From NCBI GenBank assembly GCA_963712995.1, contig CAVQKH010000016.1:62001-126000 (forward strand): a DNA stretch of 64,000 nt, written 5' to 3'. Source of the DNA: GCA-003244245 sp963712995 (GTDB taxonomy: Bacteria > Actinomycetota > Actinomycetes > Mycobacteriales > Pseudonocardiaceae). The position numbers and the translations under genes were made by a program. Positions within the stretch are counted from its first letter, which is position 1. Each line of letters opens with the position of its first letter. Positions 27,161-35,306 of the stretch are shown piece by piece. The notes beneath the pieces are model-generated. The model did not search any database, was not told where the DNA came from, and saw nothing but the letters and a program-made list of their open reading frames with translations.

Positions 27161-27724
27161 TCAGGCTCCAAGTGGCAGTGCTTCGTTCAGCTTTGGCCGC
27201 CATGGGGCATTAGGCGAGTGTCGAAGACGCTCCCGAAGGTCAAGTCGGTCATTGACCTCGGCGAGAAAGTCAGGTGAGAGCTTCGGCCCGTGTGCTGGCA
27301 CGGCTTGGGGTTCATAGCGCTCGAACCATGCTTCGACCTGAGACCAGATCCAGAGTGGGTTCGATGAGCGTCGGCGGGCGACTGGGGTTGGGAAGTCACC
27401 GGGACCGCGCTCGCCATGTGCCAGCAGAGCAACGCTCTGGCGACTGCGGCCGACCCGCTCTGCGATCTCGCTGGCCGTCAGCCAGTCGTCGTCGGCCTCG
27501 ATCCGGAGCACCCGAGCACCGATGCCAGCACGCTCGACGTCGATGATGGCGGAGATCACGGCATCCTGCTCCGTCTGCGCTTCACGGTCGAAGAAGCCCA
27601 GTACAGTGCCGTCTGGTTCCAATGAGAACGACCCGTCGTCACAGCCAGCCTCATAAAGGATGTCGAGCTGTTCGTCGGTCAGCTCGATGCCTCGGAGGGT
27701 CAGTCGAAATGTCCACTCAGTCAT
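27161..27724 (-). CDS. HTH DNA-binding protein, antitoxin-like partner
   Basis: 187 residues. The first about 90 are an alpha/beta domain (WTFRLTLRGIELTDEQLDIL). Then comes an excisionase/MerR-like winged HTH: LTASEIAERVGRSRQSVALL followed by NPLWIWSQVEAWFERY. ATG 27724 lies 6 bp after the stop of the 75-residue protein, so both share one transcript. A small basic protein followed by a DNA-binding protein, with a palindrome in the promoter, is the layout of an autoregulated toxin-antitoxin module. The assignment is inference. Confidence 0.72.
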   Translation of the reverse strand: MTEWTFRLTLRGIELTDEQLDILYEAGCDDGSFSLEPDGTVLGFFDREAQTEQDAVISAIIDVERAGIGARVLRIEADDDWLTASEIAERVGRSRQSVALLAHGERGPGDFPTPVARRRSSNPLWIWSQVEAWFERYEPQAVPAHGPKLSPDFLAEVNDRLDLRERLRHSPNAPWRPKLNEALPLGA

Positions 27725-27730
27725 TACCCC

Positions 27731-27958
27731 TCACCCCTCCTCGTCGTCACCGTGATTGTGTTGGTCAACCCATCTGCGAATCTGCCGGCCATGATTGAAC
27801 GGGACCTTCGGCGTCGACCAGACCGAGAACATGGCGCTGCATCTGCACTTGAGCCGACCCCACTTGTGACCGGCTGCTGTTTGTTCGACCACGAAGCCCA
27901 GTTGGGCGGCGTAGTCGAGAGCGTCGTTGACTTCCTTCTTCGGGTGTTTGGGGTGCAC
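27731..27958 (-). CDS. Small HicA-like protein, possible toxin
   Basis: 75 residues from GTG 27958. It reads HPKHPKKEVNDALDYAAQLG, then AAGHKWGRLKCRC and FSVWSTPKVPFNHGRQIRRW. The GHxWG turn after an amphipathic helix and the basic C-terminal helix recall the compact HicA/dsRBD-like fold. A longer frame on the same strand (to 28002) is out of phase and less protein-like. The promoter places transcription start within a few bases of the GTG, so the mRNA is probably leaderless. Confidence 0.65.
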   Translation of the reverse strand: MHPKHPKKEVNDALDYAAQLGFVVEQTAAGHKWGRLKCRCSAMFSVWSTPKVPFNHGRQIRRWVDQHNHGDDEEG

Positions 27959-27967
27959 TCAACTCCC

Positions 27968-28013
27968 ACATTAGACAAGGGTGTTACAGTTGTCAACACC
28001 ACGGTTCGACAAC
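27968..28013 (-). promoter_or_regulatory. Promoter and palindromic operator of the toxin-antitoxin-like pair
   Basis: On the minus strand TTGACA (27996-27991) and TAATGT (27973-27968) are separated by exactly 17 bp, a near-consensus housekeeping promoter. GTTGTC (27989-27994) and GACAAC (28008-28013) form an inverted repeat overlapping the -35 box, a good autoregulatory operator. The GTG start codon lies 9 bp past the -10 box. Confidence 0.75.
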
Positions 28014-28253
28014 GTTAGCACGAGGTTTCGGCCCGACAGGTACGGGCGAGTGCTCGGGCGGAACCGCGGGCCGGGTCGTCCATTTTCATGCCCGCGTCGG
28101 CGTCCTCAGGGGCGATCTGGGAAGCACTGAAGCGGCTCGGGCGGCCTCGATGGCTGAGGTCCGCTGCAGTATGTCGCAGCTGTGCTGGCCGATACTGGCC
28201 CGAAACTGACCAGCAACCCGATGGTGCAAACCGCTGACCTGGCATTTCTGACT

Positions 28254-28296
28254 GTCGGGGCGACAGGATTCGAACCTGCGACACCTTGACCCCCAG
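28254..28296 (-). repeat. 3' fragment of a tRNA-Pro(GGG) gene, copy A
   Basis: On the minus strand it runs from the anticodon loop (CTGGGGGTCAAG) through the T-arm (GCAGGTTCGAATCCTG) to a CGCCCCGAC acceptor strand. The 5' half of the tRNA is missing. Such 3' tRNA segments are the usual attachment-site cores of actinobacterial integrative elements. A second copy lies at 30938-30977. Confidence 0.75.
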
Positions 28297-28406
28297 AAGC
28301 ACGCAACCCTGCTCCCAGCCTTCGATCTGCGTCGCGACCCGGCCCCCGGCATTGTGCTGCTGGTGCCGGATTGTCGTCTGCGTTGTCGTCACCGCTGTCG
28401 TCAGCT
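28286..28406. repeat. About 120-bp imperfect direct repeat, copy 1
   Basis: Aligns with 29232-29354 through shared blocks (agcacgcaa, atctgcg..gcgacccgg, gttgtcgtcac, tgtcgtcag), I estimate 75-80 percent identity by eye. It begins within the tRNA-Pro fragment, so the duplicated unit is tRNA-adjacent flank. Confidence 0.65.
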
Positions 28407-28409
28407 GTG

Positions 28410-28790
28410 CGCTGCGTTGGGGCTCGGTCTGCCGGAGCGCCTGGGGAGACTAGCGTGCGCAGCGTGGGGCCAGGCCGCAACGGTCGAGCAGGAGGTGGTC
28501 TGGCTGCTCGACCGCGCCGGGTTGTATCTATTCGCCCGGGGGGAACCCGCTCTCGCCCGGCCGCTGCTTGAACGCATCCTGGATCTGTGCCGCTCGCAGC
28601 TCGGCGATAACCACCCGACACCATGACATCACCCACGGCCTCGCGCCGACCTCTGGGCATTGGGGCAATCGAGCAAGCCCGCCAGTTCGTGAGGACACCC
28701 TCACCCGCCACCGGGTCCTGGGAGTCGATCACCCCGACACTCTGCGCGCGGCGCACGGTGTCAACAACCTCTGGGTTATGAGCGGGCACG
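28410..28790 (+). pseudogene. Degraded TPR-repeat protein
   Basis: One frame (to the stop at 28626) reads ATVEQEVVWLLDRAGLYLFA, then RPLLERILDLCRSQLGDNHP. After a stop and frame change comes TLTRHRVLGVDHPDTLRAAH. The spacing and the LGxDHPDTL motif are those of the TPR arrays in actinobacterial NB-ARC/TPR proteins. Stops and frame changes make it non-functional, and both ends are missing. Confidence 0.65.
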
Positions 28791-28949
28791 CAGTCGTCCC
28801 GCACGGTCTCACCCATCGGCCGACATCCCACCCGACCAACCCGCTGGTCGATGCTGCCGTCTCAGCGCTTCCGTCCGGTCCGAGGCAGCGCTTGAGGTGA
28901 GGCGGGTCTCGGGGGCACGAGCATGTCGCACTGGTGTGTGCTCAGGGCC

Positions 28950-29150
28950 CGGCAGTTGAGGTTCCCGCAGATCCCTGGGCCTGGCATGCCGCGAGCGGGA
29001 TCTGGCGTATGCGTTGATCGTCTCGCGGGTGGTGCAACCCAACCCACACTGGCCTGCTGGGACGACGTCACCCTCGGGGTGGACCTGGAAGTCGCCGGGG
29101 TGGGCCGTGACGAGGTGCATGCGCCGATGGACAGGCTGGGCTTTTTCCTG
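28950..29150 (+). pseudogene. IS1634-family transposase fragment
   Basis: One frame gives LACRERDLAYALIVSRVVQP, the conserved N-terminal block of IS1634-type transposases. In another frame WDDVTLGVDLEVAGVGRDEV follows, the next block of that family (usually TTLGxDLxVxxxxxDEVYAAMD). The piece covers about 70 of over 500 residues. Confidence 0.65.
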
Positions 29151-29231
29151 ATCGCGGTGTACCGACCCAAATTATCCCTGCGAGACCGTATGGACACGAC
29201 ACCGACGGACATGCGGCGGGCGTTTGATCTT

Positions 29232-29354
29232 TTGACCCCTTGAGAGCACGCAATCCTTGTCTCTTCGGCATCTGATCTGCGCTGCGACCCGGCTCTGCGC
29301 TGTGTTGTTGGTGCCAGGTGGTCGTCTGTGTTGTTGTCACCAATGTCGTCAGCT
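29232..29354. repeat. About 120-bp imperfect direct repeat, copy 2
   Basis: Partner of 28286-28406. Copy 2 starts with a corrupted remnant of the tRNA-Pro anticodon region (TTGACCCC). Confidence 0.65.
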
Positions 29355-29754
29355 TGCCGCCGGGGACCGGCCCTGCTCCCCGGCATCCCCTCTGCTCGGC
29401 CAGACTCCTGTCGACGTGGCCGCGGGTCTGTCGACAGCAGGTGAAAATCTGGATCCGGCTCACTTTCCGTGATCGAGGTCGCCCCTGTTGGTCAAGGGGC
29501 GAGCAGGATACGGAGCAGGCCGAACTCGGCGCGACCATATCGTTGTCTTTTGATCATTTTAAGCGCCGACCCGCTGGTCGGCGCCCACGTTGAGGGCCCG
29601 GACGCTTCTGGATACCGCGACCGGTGAGCCGGTGGTCAGTCGAGGCCTGGCTGGTTTCCCTCGCCACCCGTGGTGGCGCCTGGTGCTCCCGACCAAGTAT
29701 CAGCGGGATCCGCCACGGGACGGGATTGGGCTAGCTGGCAAGCTTTCCTCGGTG

Positions 29755-30654
29755 GTGACCCTCGGACACGCCAGGCACTGGCGTATGGCCGCCCTGATGT
29801 GTCTTGCCGCAGTGCTCGGCGTGCTGACCAGTTGCGGTCAGGAGCACACACCTACTGGATCGGCCCCCCTTCGTTCCGTGATCACCCACGGCCCGACCGT
29901 ACTGCCCGGCCCGACCGTACTGCCCGGCCCGATGACGCTGCCCCGTCCGGCAGGCACGCCCCGTCCGGCAGGCACGCCTGGTCCGACAGGCACGCCTGAA
30001 CCGACGGGACTGCTCCGGATCGCCTTGACCTTCGATTCGAACATGACTGACGCGATGCTCCGGGGGCTGGACACCGGAAAGGTGAAGTCCTACGCCAACG
30101 TCGGTGTGATAGACGAACTGGAGCGTAGTCACACGCCCGCGACGTTCTTCCTGGCTGGAAAATGGGTCGAGCGCTATCCCGACCTCACCCGCAGGATCGC
30201 GGCCAATCCACTCTTCGAACTCGCCAGCCACTCCTACGCCCATCTCGCCTTCACCCCCCGGTGTTACCACCTGGGAGTACTTCCCACCGAGCAAATGGCC
30301 GCGGACGTCGAGCACTCGTTTGCGGTCCTCGCGCAGTTCGGCGGTCGGCAGACTCGGTACTTCCGGTTCCCCGGCGGCTGCTACGACGCCCGGGCGCTGC
30401 GGGCGATCGCCCCGGCCCATTGCAGGGTGGTCCAATACGACATCGTCAGCGACGATCCGTTCAACAACGACCCGGCCGCCATCACCAACAACGTGCTGCG
30501 CAACGCACACAATGGTGGGATTGTGGTGCTCCACATCACCCAGGCAAACGCGCCGCGCACCGCCGACGCGCTCCCCGTGATCATCACCGGCCTGCGAGCC
30601 CGCGGATACCAACTCGTCACAGTGTCTGAACTGTTGACGCAGCGCCCACAATGA
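29755..30654 (+). CDS. Polysaccharide deacetylase (NodB-type) lipoprotein
   Basis: A secreted carbohydrate esterase family 4 protein. The N-terminal hydrophobic segment MAALMCLAAVLGVL ends in the lipobox LTSC, so the protein is probably a lipoprotein. A Pro/Gly/Thr linker with TVLPGP and AGTPRP repeats leads to the NodB domain: LTFDSNMTD (motif 1, where the usual first Asp pair is LTFDDGP), ELASHSYAHLAF (motif 2 metal His residues), RYFRFPGGCYD (motif 3). Motif 1 has Ser-Asn in place of Asp-Gly, which may affect catalysis. GTG 29755 is chosen to give a normal signal peptide; the frame is open to 29590. It sits between two tRNA-Pro fragments. Confidence 0.82.
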   Translation: MTLGHARHWRMAALMCLAAVLGVLTSCGQEHTPTGSAPLRSVITHGPTVLPGPTVLPGPMTLPRPAGTPRPAGTPGPTGTPEPTGLLRIALTFDSNMTDAMLRGLDTGKVKSYANVGVIDELERSHTPATFFLAGKWVERYPDLTRRIAANPLFELASHSYAHLAFTPRCYHLGVLPTEQMAADVEHSFAVLAQFGGRQTRYFRFPGGCYDARALRAIAPAHCRVVQYDIVSDDPFNNDPAAITNNVLRNAHNGGIVVLHITQANAPRTADALPVIITGLRARGYQLVTVSELLTQRPQ

Positions 30655-30891
30655 GCATTGATCCTCACCCCATGAGCCCGCCACGAGCTCGGGTTCACAT
30701 GTGTCCGATACGAACTCCACGAACGGATTCTGGATGCTGTCGATGAGGCGACGCCCCCAGCACTGATGATCATTCTGATCTGCCACGGCCATGCCAACCC
30801 CACAGCTTCTGCTACGAAAGACGTTCTCTCACGGAACGTTAACCTTGAAGCGAGGCTCATCCGCGAAGTGTTGAAGCGGCCAACCGAAACC

Positions 30892-30930
30892 GTAAATGGC
30901 CCTCAGGACAGTGTCCTGAGGGCCATTTAC
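30892..30930 (-). terminator. Perfect 18-bp hairpin, likely tRNA terminator
   Basis: Arms 30892-30909 and 30913-30930 are perfectly complementary around a 3-nt loop. It lies just downstream (minus strand) of the tRNA-Pro fragment, where a tRNA gene terminator would be. There is no long T-run. The remaining 240 bp back to the deacetylase gene (30655-30891) hold no gene that I can support. Confidence 0.7.
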
Positions 30931-30937
30931 CTGGTAG

Positions 30938-30977
30938 CGGGGGTAGGATTCGAAACCTGCGACACCTTGACCCCCAG
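30938..30977 (-). repeat. 3' fragment of a tRNA-Pro(GGG) gene, copy B
   Basis: Shares 31 bases with copy A apart from one inserted A in the T-loop region. On the minus strand it ends CCCCCGCTACCA, so a CCA-like end is present. It directly abuts the stop codon of the IniC-like gene at 30979, marking an element boundary. Confidence 0.75.
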
Positions 30978-30978
30978 G

Positions 30979-32463
30979 TTAAGTGGCGCTGTTCAGGCGG
31001 GCGACCATGCCCTCGCAGCTGCGCACCACGACCCGGCACGCGTCGACCACCGCCCGACTCGAGACCGGGTTCTCGGCCCGGCGGCGCCAGCGGGCGAGGG
31101 CGTCCAAGCCAGCCGTGCGCAGCTCGTCGGGACCGGTGCCGTCGGGCTGGCCCAGCCGCACCGCGGTGGCCCCGCCGGACCCGCCGAGGAGCCGCTGCGC
31201 TTCGTCTGACTCCGCACTCGGCAACACGATCGCCCCCGACCGCAGTGCGGACAGCAGCCGCAGCTCAGCGAACTCGTGGGCGCCAGCGAGGATGCGTTCC
31301 ACCTCCCCGAGCAGCGATCCGCCGGCCGCGCGCGGGTCGCCGTGCAGCACGCTGTCCAGCGCCAGCAGAGCAGAGCGGGCCTTGAGCAGGTCGCGGCGCT
31401 CGGTGAACTGGGTGTGCAGGATCTTCTGCAGCTCGTTGAGCCCGCTGCGGCGGACCAATTCCTCAGCGAGTGCGGCCGGCGTGGCAAAACCTTGCCGGAT
31501 GAGCGTCACCGACAACCGGAGTCCGAACAGGCCGAAGCGCTCCAGCAGCCCGGCCCTGGACTGCGACTCACCTCGAAGGAACCGGTCGGTGGACAGCAGC
31601 AGACCGTCCACCTCCTCCCGTGGCGCTCGGGACAGCTGCGTCAGCGCATCGAACTCGGCCTGCCGCAGCGTGCGACCGGTCTGCGCGAGCAACCCCGCCA
31701 CCGGTACGACGTCCTGGCACAGCCCGCGCAGCGCGGGGTCAGTCCGGTAGCGCGCCGCGATGGTCTTCGCCGAGAACATCGCATCGATCCGGCCGCCGCT
31801 GATCTCGTCGGCCCTGGAGAGCACCGCGACGGTGTTCACCGAGCTCGCTCGGCTCACTCCCTGGTCACGGAACGACTCCAGGAACTCGGCGTCGGTGGCG
31901 TGCAGGTGACGCATCAGGTAGATCACCGCGTCGGCCTCGGTGGGCGCGTCGTCCTCGGGGGTGAGGAAGGCGAGGGTGCGCCGTGAGGTCTCGGTGGACA
32001 TCGACGCGATCCCCGGCGTGTCGATCAACGTCGCGATCCGCAGGCTCGGCGAGGGCCAGTGCACCACGAGGCGATCCAGCGCCTCGGCCGGAGTGCCCTG
32101 CAGATCGATCGTGAGTGCCCCGTTGCGCCGGTTCACCGGCAGTGGCCGCGGCGGTCCCTCCTTGGGGTCCATCACGATCTTCGGGGTGTGCCCGTCGCGG
32201 TACCAGGTGACCACCCGGGTGCACTCCCCCGCGTCGGTCGGTGCGATCCGCTCCCCGACCAGCGCGTTGAGCAGCGTCGACTTACCCGCTTTGACCTTGC
32301 CGGCGATCGCGACGCGCAGCGGCTCGTCCAGCCTGTCCAGTTGGTGGCGCAGCCACTGCGCGGTCTGCGGCTCGTCGCGGTAGACCTCCACCGCCCGGCG
32401 CAGCGCCCCGCGGACGGTCACCGACAGGCTGCGTTGACCCACTGCCTGCACCGGAGAGCTCAT
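30979..32463 (-). CDS. Dynamin-like GTPase, IniC-like
   Basis: 494 residues, the same size as mycobacterial IniC (493). G1 motif GKVKAGKSTLLNALVG near residue 55, GECTRVVTWY switch region, G3 TLIDTPG, and a G4-like VLSRADE. The C-terminal half is helical. IniA/IniC-type dynamins act on the inner membrane in cell-wall stress and help confer tolerance to isoniazid and ethambutol in mycobacteria. Its ATG overlaps the IniA-like stop by 4 bp. Its stop is 1 bp from a tRNA-Pro fragment, so the 3' end sits at the island junction; the C-terminus could have been altered there. Confidence 0.87.
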   Translation of the reverse strand: MSSPVQAVGQRSLSVTVRGALRRAVEVYRDEPQTAQWLRHQLDRLDEPLRVAIAGKVKAGKSTLLNALVGERIAPTDAGECTRVVTWYRDGHTPKIVMDPKEGPPRPLPVNRRNGALTIDLQGTPAEALDRLVVHWPSPSLRIATLIDTPGIASMSTETSRRTLAFLTPEDDAPTEADAVIYLMRHLHATDAEFLESFRDQGVSRASSVNTVAVLSRADEISGGRIDAMFSAKTIAARYRTDPALRGLCQDVVPVAGLLAQTGRTLRQAEFDALTQLSRAPREEVDGLLLSTDRFLRGESQSRAGLLERFGLFGLRLSVTLIRQGFATPAALAEELVRRSGLNELQKILHTQFTERRDLLKARSALLALDSVLHGDPRAAGGSLLGEVERILAGAHEFAELRLLSALRSGAIVLPSAESDEAQRLLGGSGGATAVRLGQPDGTGPDELRTAGLDALARWRRRAENPVSSRAVVDACRVVVRSCEGMVARLNSAT

Positions 32464-34337
32464 CGGCCCTGTCCCGCGAGCGCCGACTGTTCAACGAGTG
32501 TCTCCGGTGCCGGTGTGGTTTGGGGTAGCAGGGTGCGAACCTTCTGCTGCAACGTCTCCAGGCGCGCCAGCTCGGCCTTGATCTCGACCAGCCGGCGTTC
32601 CCGATCTCCCGTGGAGGTCTTCACCGACCGCTCAGCAGCCCGCAGCGAATCTCCCAACGACCGGTTCATCTCCTCGGCCTGGGTGGTGAAATGGTCCCGC
32701 AGATCACGTTGCACCCGCCGGAGCATGTCCCGGGACTCCTTGCTCGCCTGGAATTTCACGTCATCGAGGTAGCGGCGCACCGCGGCCTTCGCCTCGGTCT
32801 GCCGGCGGGTGACGATCCGGTGGCGCTCATCCTTGAGGGTCTTGCCACCCAGCAGCAGACCGGCCCCCACCGAGAAGGGATTGATGAGCGACATCCCGAC
32901 GAGGGTCCCCAGCATCCCGAACATCAAGACGCCGATGTAGCTGCCTCGCAACCCCGTCAGCGCCTTCTGCCCGAGGCCGAACGAATCGTGCTGGCGCAGC
33001 GCCATGGCGCGGACCGAACCCAGCGCATCGGCGACCTCGGTGCGCAGTTTGGGCAGTAACCGGTCCTCCTCCTCGCAGAAGTGGTCGGCGACCTGCGCGG
33101 CCAGCCAGCGTGCCCGCTCGGTGGCCCAGAGCAGGTTCGCCGACACCGCCGAGGCCACCTCCTGCTCAACCCAGGTTGAGAACTGACCCCAGGTCTTCGC
33201 CGGGTCGCCGCCGCGCTCCACCTCCTCCTCGGCCTGCCGGAGGATCTCGCGCATCCGGTCGTTGAGGTCGTAGTCGATGTCCGCGTTGAGGTCGGCGATG
33301 CCGTCGCTGAGCGTGTGCTGCCAGCGCGCGGAGCGTTCCTTCAGGGCCGCGGAGCGCTGCTGGGCCTCAGTCAGTTGCTTGATCACCTCGTGCGCGGCTG
33401 CCGGGTCCTGCTGGGCGTCCTGCTCGGCGCGCAACCCGGCGGCGAGCTGGTCGGTGACCACCAGCACATCGTGCACCGTGGACCGGCGGGCCAGCAGATC
33501 CGCCTGGCCCACCACGTGCTCGCGCAGGTAGCTGATCAGAGCCGGGAAACCCGATTCGGCATCGAGGTCCGCGTCCTGGGTGCGGATCGACTGCACGCGC
33601 AGCGTGGAGGACACGGCCAGCAGCTGCGCGTCGATGTGCACCGTCGCCAGGTGGGCCCGATCCAGCTCCGCGATGCGTCGCCACTCCGGGTACAGGTCGG
33701 TCTTGGTGAGCACGCACGCCACGTTGGGGCAGACCTTGACGGCTTGGCTGAGGAACTCCAGCTCGGGCCTGGTGTATTCCTGCGAGGCATCCGAGACCAG
33801 CAGGACGGCATCCGCGGAGGGCAGCATGGCCATCGTCGCCGCGCCGTGCACGGAGGTCAGCCCGCCGACGCCCGGGGTGTCCACCAGCTCCAGCCCACCG
33901 GTCAGCAGGCCACGCGGGAGGCCGACCTCGGCGTGACTCCACCGCTCCCGGTTGGCCGGATTGCCGCTCTCCGAGACGTGCTCCGCGAGCTTGTCGATGG
34001 GGATCTCGACGCGCTCGGTCGGCCGCTGGCCCTCCTCGGCGTCCCCTCCGCCGTCGAGGAAACGAACCAGCGCGGCTACCGGGGTCTCGGCGTGCCGGAC
34101 CACGGTCGGCACCGACGTGGCCATGTCGTCGTGGACGGGGCACACCGGCGCCCGCACCAACCCGTTGACCAGCAGGCTCTTGCCTTGTTTGAACTCTCCG
34201 ACCACCAGGACCCGGACCTGCTCGTCGAGCAGCCGGGCCCGGGTCTGTGCCAGCCGGGCTTCCAGGTCTGACCTGTCGTACTGGGCGATCGTCGCCAGCG
34301 CCAGATCCACGGCCTGTACCGGCGCCGATGACGTCAC
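32460..34337 (-). CDS. Dynamin-like GTPase, IniA-like
   Basis: 625 residues, close to IniA (640). G1 GEFKQGKSLLVNGLV near residue 47, switch DDMATSVPTVV, G3 LVDTPGVGG, G4 VLTKTDLYP. A hydrophobic hairpin near residues 470-500 (SYIGVLMFGMLGTLVGMSLI) is the membrane paddle, followed by a long coiled coil. This is the larger partner of the two-dynamin module; the products probably work as a pair on the cytoplasmic membrane. Gap to the upstream IniB-like gene is about 130 bp. Confidence 0.88.
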   Translation of the reverse strand: MTSSAPVQAVDLALATIAQYDRSDLEARLAQTRARLLDEQVRVLVVGEFKQGKSLLVNGLVRAPVCPVHDDMATSVPTVVRHAETPVAALVRFLDGGGDAEEGQRPTERVEIPIDKLAEHVSESGNPANRERWSHAEVGLPRGLLTGGLELVDTPGVGGLTSVHGAATMAMLPSADAVLLVSDASQEYTRPELEFLSQAVKVCPNVACVLTKTDLYPEWRRIAELDRAHLATVHIDAQLLAVSSTLRVQSIRTQDADLDAESGFPALISYLREHVVGQADLLARRSTVHDVLVVTDQLAAGLRAEQDAQQDPAAAHEVIKQLTEAQQRSAALKERSARWQHTLSDGIADLNADIDYDLNDRMREILRQAEEEVERGGDPAKTWGQFSTWVEQEVASAVSANLLWATERARWLAAQVADHFCEEEDRLLPKLRTEVADALGSVRAMALRQHDSFGLGQKALTGLRGSYIGVLMFGMLGTLVGMSLINPFSVGAGLLLGGKTLKDERHRIVTRRQTEAKAAVRRYLDDVKFQASKESRDMLRRVQRDLRDHFTTQAEEMNRSLGDSLRAAERSVKTSTGDRERRLVEIKAELARLETLQQKVRTLLPQTTPAPETLVEQSALAGQGR

Positions 34338-34469
34338 TGCTCCTCCTCGTTCTCGCCACGGATGACGATTGAGATGAACTGGGGTTGCTGGAGTCGACCG
34401 GGAAGGGTAGCGCGGAGCAGGAGGGACACCCTGCTCCGCGCCGCCCCCCGAGTGCGACCAGGTACTCGA

Positions 34470-35179
34470 CTACCCGGCGATGTGGACTTCGGCACCGTCG
34501 TCGGCGTCGACGTCTGTGCCGTCGTTATCCGAATTGTACGAATCCTGGACCTGGACCACGGTGGTGTCATCGCTCGATGCGTCGACATCGGAGATGCTGT
34601 TGTCGACCTTGTACGAATCGGTGACGGTGGTGTCGTCGTCGGAGGTGAACGAGTCCTCGATGTCATCACCGGCTACGGCGCTGTGGTCGATCTCGCCACC
34701 CTTGTTGTCGACACCGTCGTTGTCCTGGTTGAACGAGTCCTCGATCGTGGTGACATCGTTGTCCTGGTTGAACGAATCCTTCGATGTTGACATCACCATC
34801 GGCGTGAATCGACGTGGTGTCCCGGTCGTCGACGTTGACGATTCTGTCCCGATCATCGACATAAGTGAGGTTGTACTCGCGGGATTCGTCCACCGAGACC
34901 TGGGTGACCTCGTAGTGCTGCGTAATGTGCGAGATCGCCCGGACCGGGTCATCACCATGATACGGGGTGACCAGAACCTGGATGATAGCCCTCGTGCTTG
35001 GCATGCACGGAGGCGTGGTCGGCGACCAACGGAGCGATGTCGCACACATCCTGGGCGGAGAGGTGGCCCAGGCCATGCCTGGCCAGCATCCCCTGGGGAT
35101 CCGCGACGAACTCCGCCTGGGCGTCCTTGTCACGCAGCAGATCCAGGAGAAATTCGATCAGCGATGAAATAGTCAGCAC
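34470..35179 (-). pseudogene. IniB-like protein, split by two frameshifts
   Basis: GTG 35179 is preceded by GGAGGTGA and starts LTISSLIEFLLDLLRDKDAQ, then GMLARHGLGHLSAQDVCDIA. This is the IniB N-terminal domain. Near 34985 the sensible frame changes to IIQVLVTPYHGDDPVRAISH, then YVDDRDRIVNVDDRDTTSIH. Near 34785 it changes again to KDSFNQDNDVTTIEDSFNQD and ends at 34470 with an acidic Asp/Ser-rich tail. Both breaks are explained by one extra G (in GAGGGC and GAAGGA). If repaired the protein would have about 235 residues. In this state only the N-terminal domain is translated. Either real decay or two insertion errors. Confidence 0.8.
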
Positions 35180-35228
35180 GTCACTCACCTCCATTCTTTT
35201 CTTGTATTCAGGTCACAGTCCGGCCGTC

Positions 35229-35260
35229 GGCCCGCCGCCTCGGGAGGAAAGCGGCGGGCC
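35229..35260. terminator. GC-rich hairpin between the Gly-rich and IniB-like genes
   Basis: 10-bp arms (35229-35238 with 35251-35260) around a 12-nt loop. It is placed where it could attenuate transcription from the Gly-rich gene into the ini-like genes. No T-run. Confidence 0.45.
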
Positions 35261-35306
35261 CGGCCTGGTCAACACAGCTTCGTGAGCTCGCTCGATGTTC
35301 TGGTTG

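Noticed and set aside
26732..27277. 181-residue plus-strand frame
   Set aside because: Trp/Cys/Arg-rich with no motif or ribosome binding site and it overlaps the 3' end of the HTH gene.
28254..28296. Functional tRNA-Pro gene
   Set aside because: Only the anticodon-to-acceptor half is present; the D-arm and 5' acceptor strand are missing.
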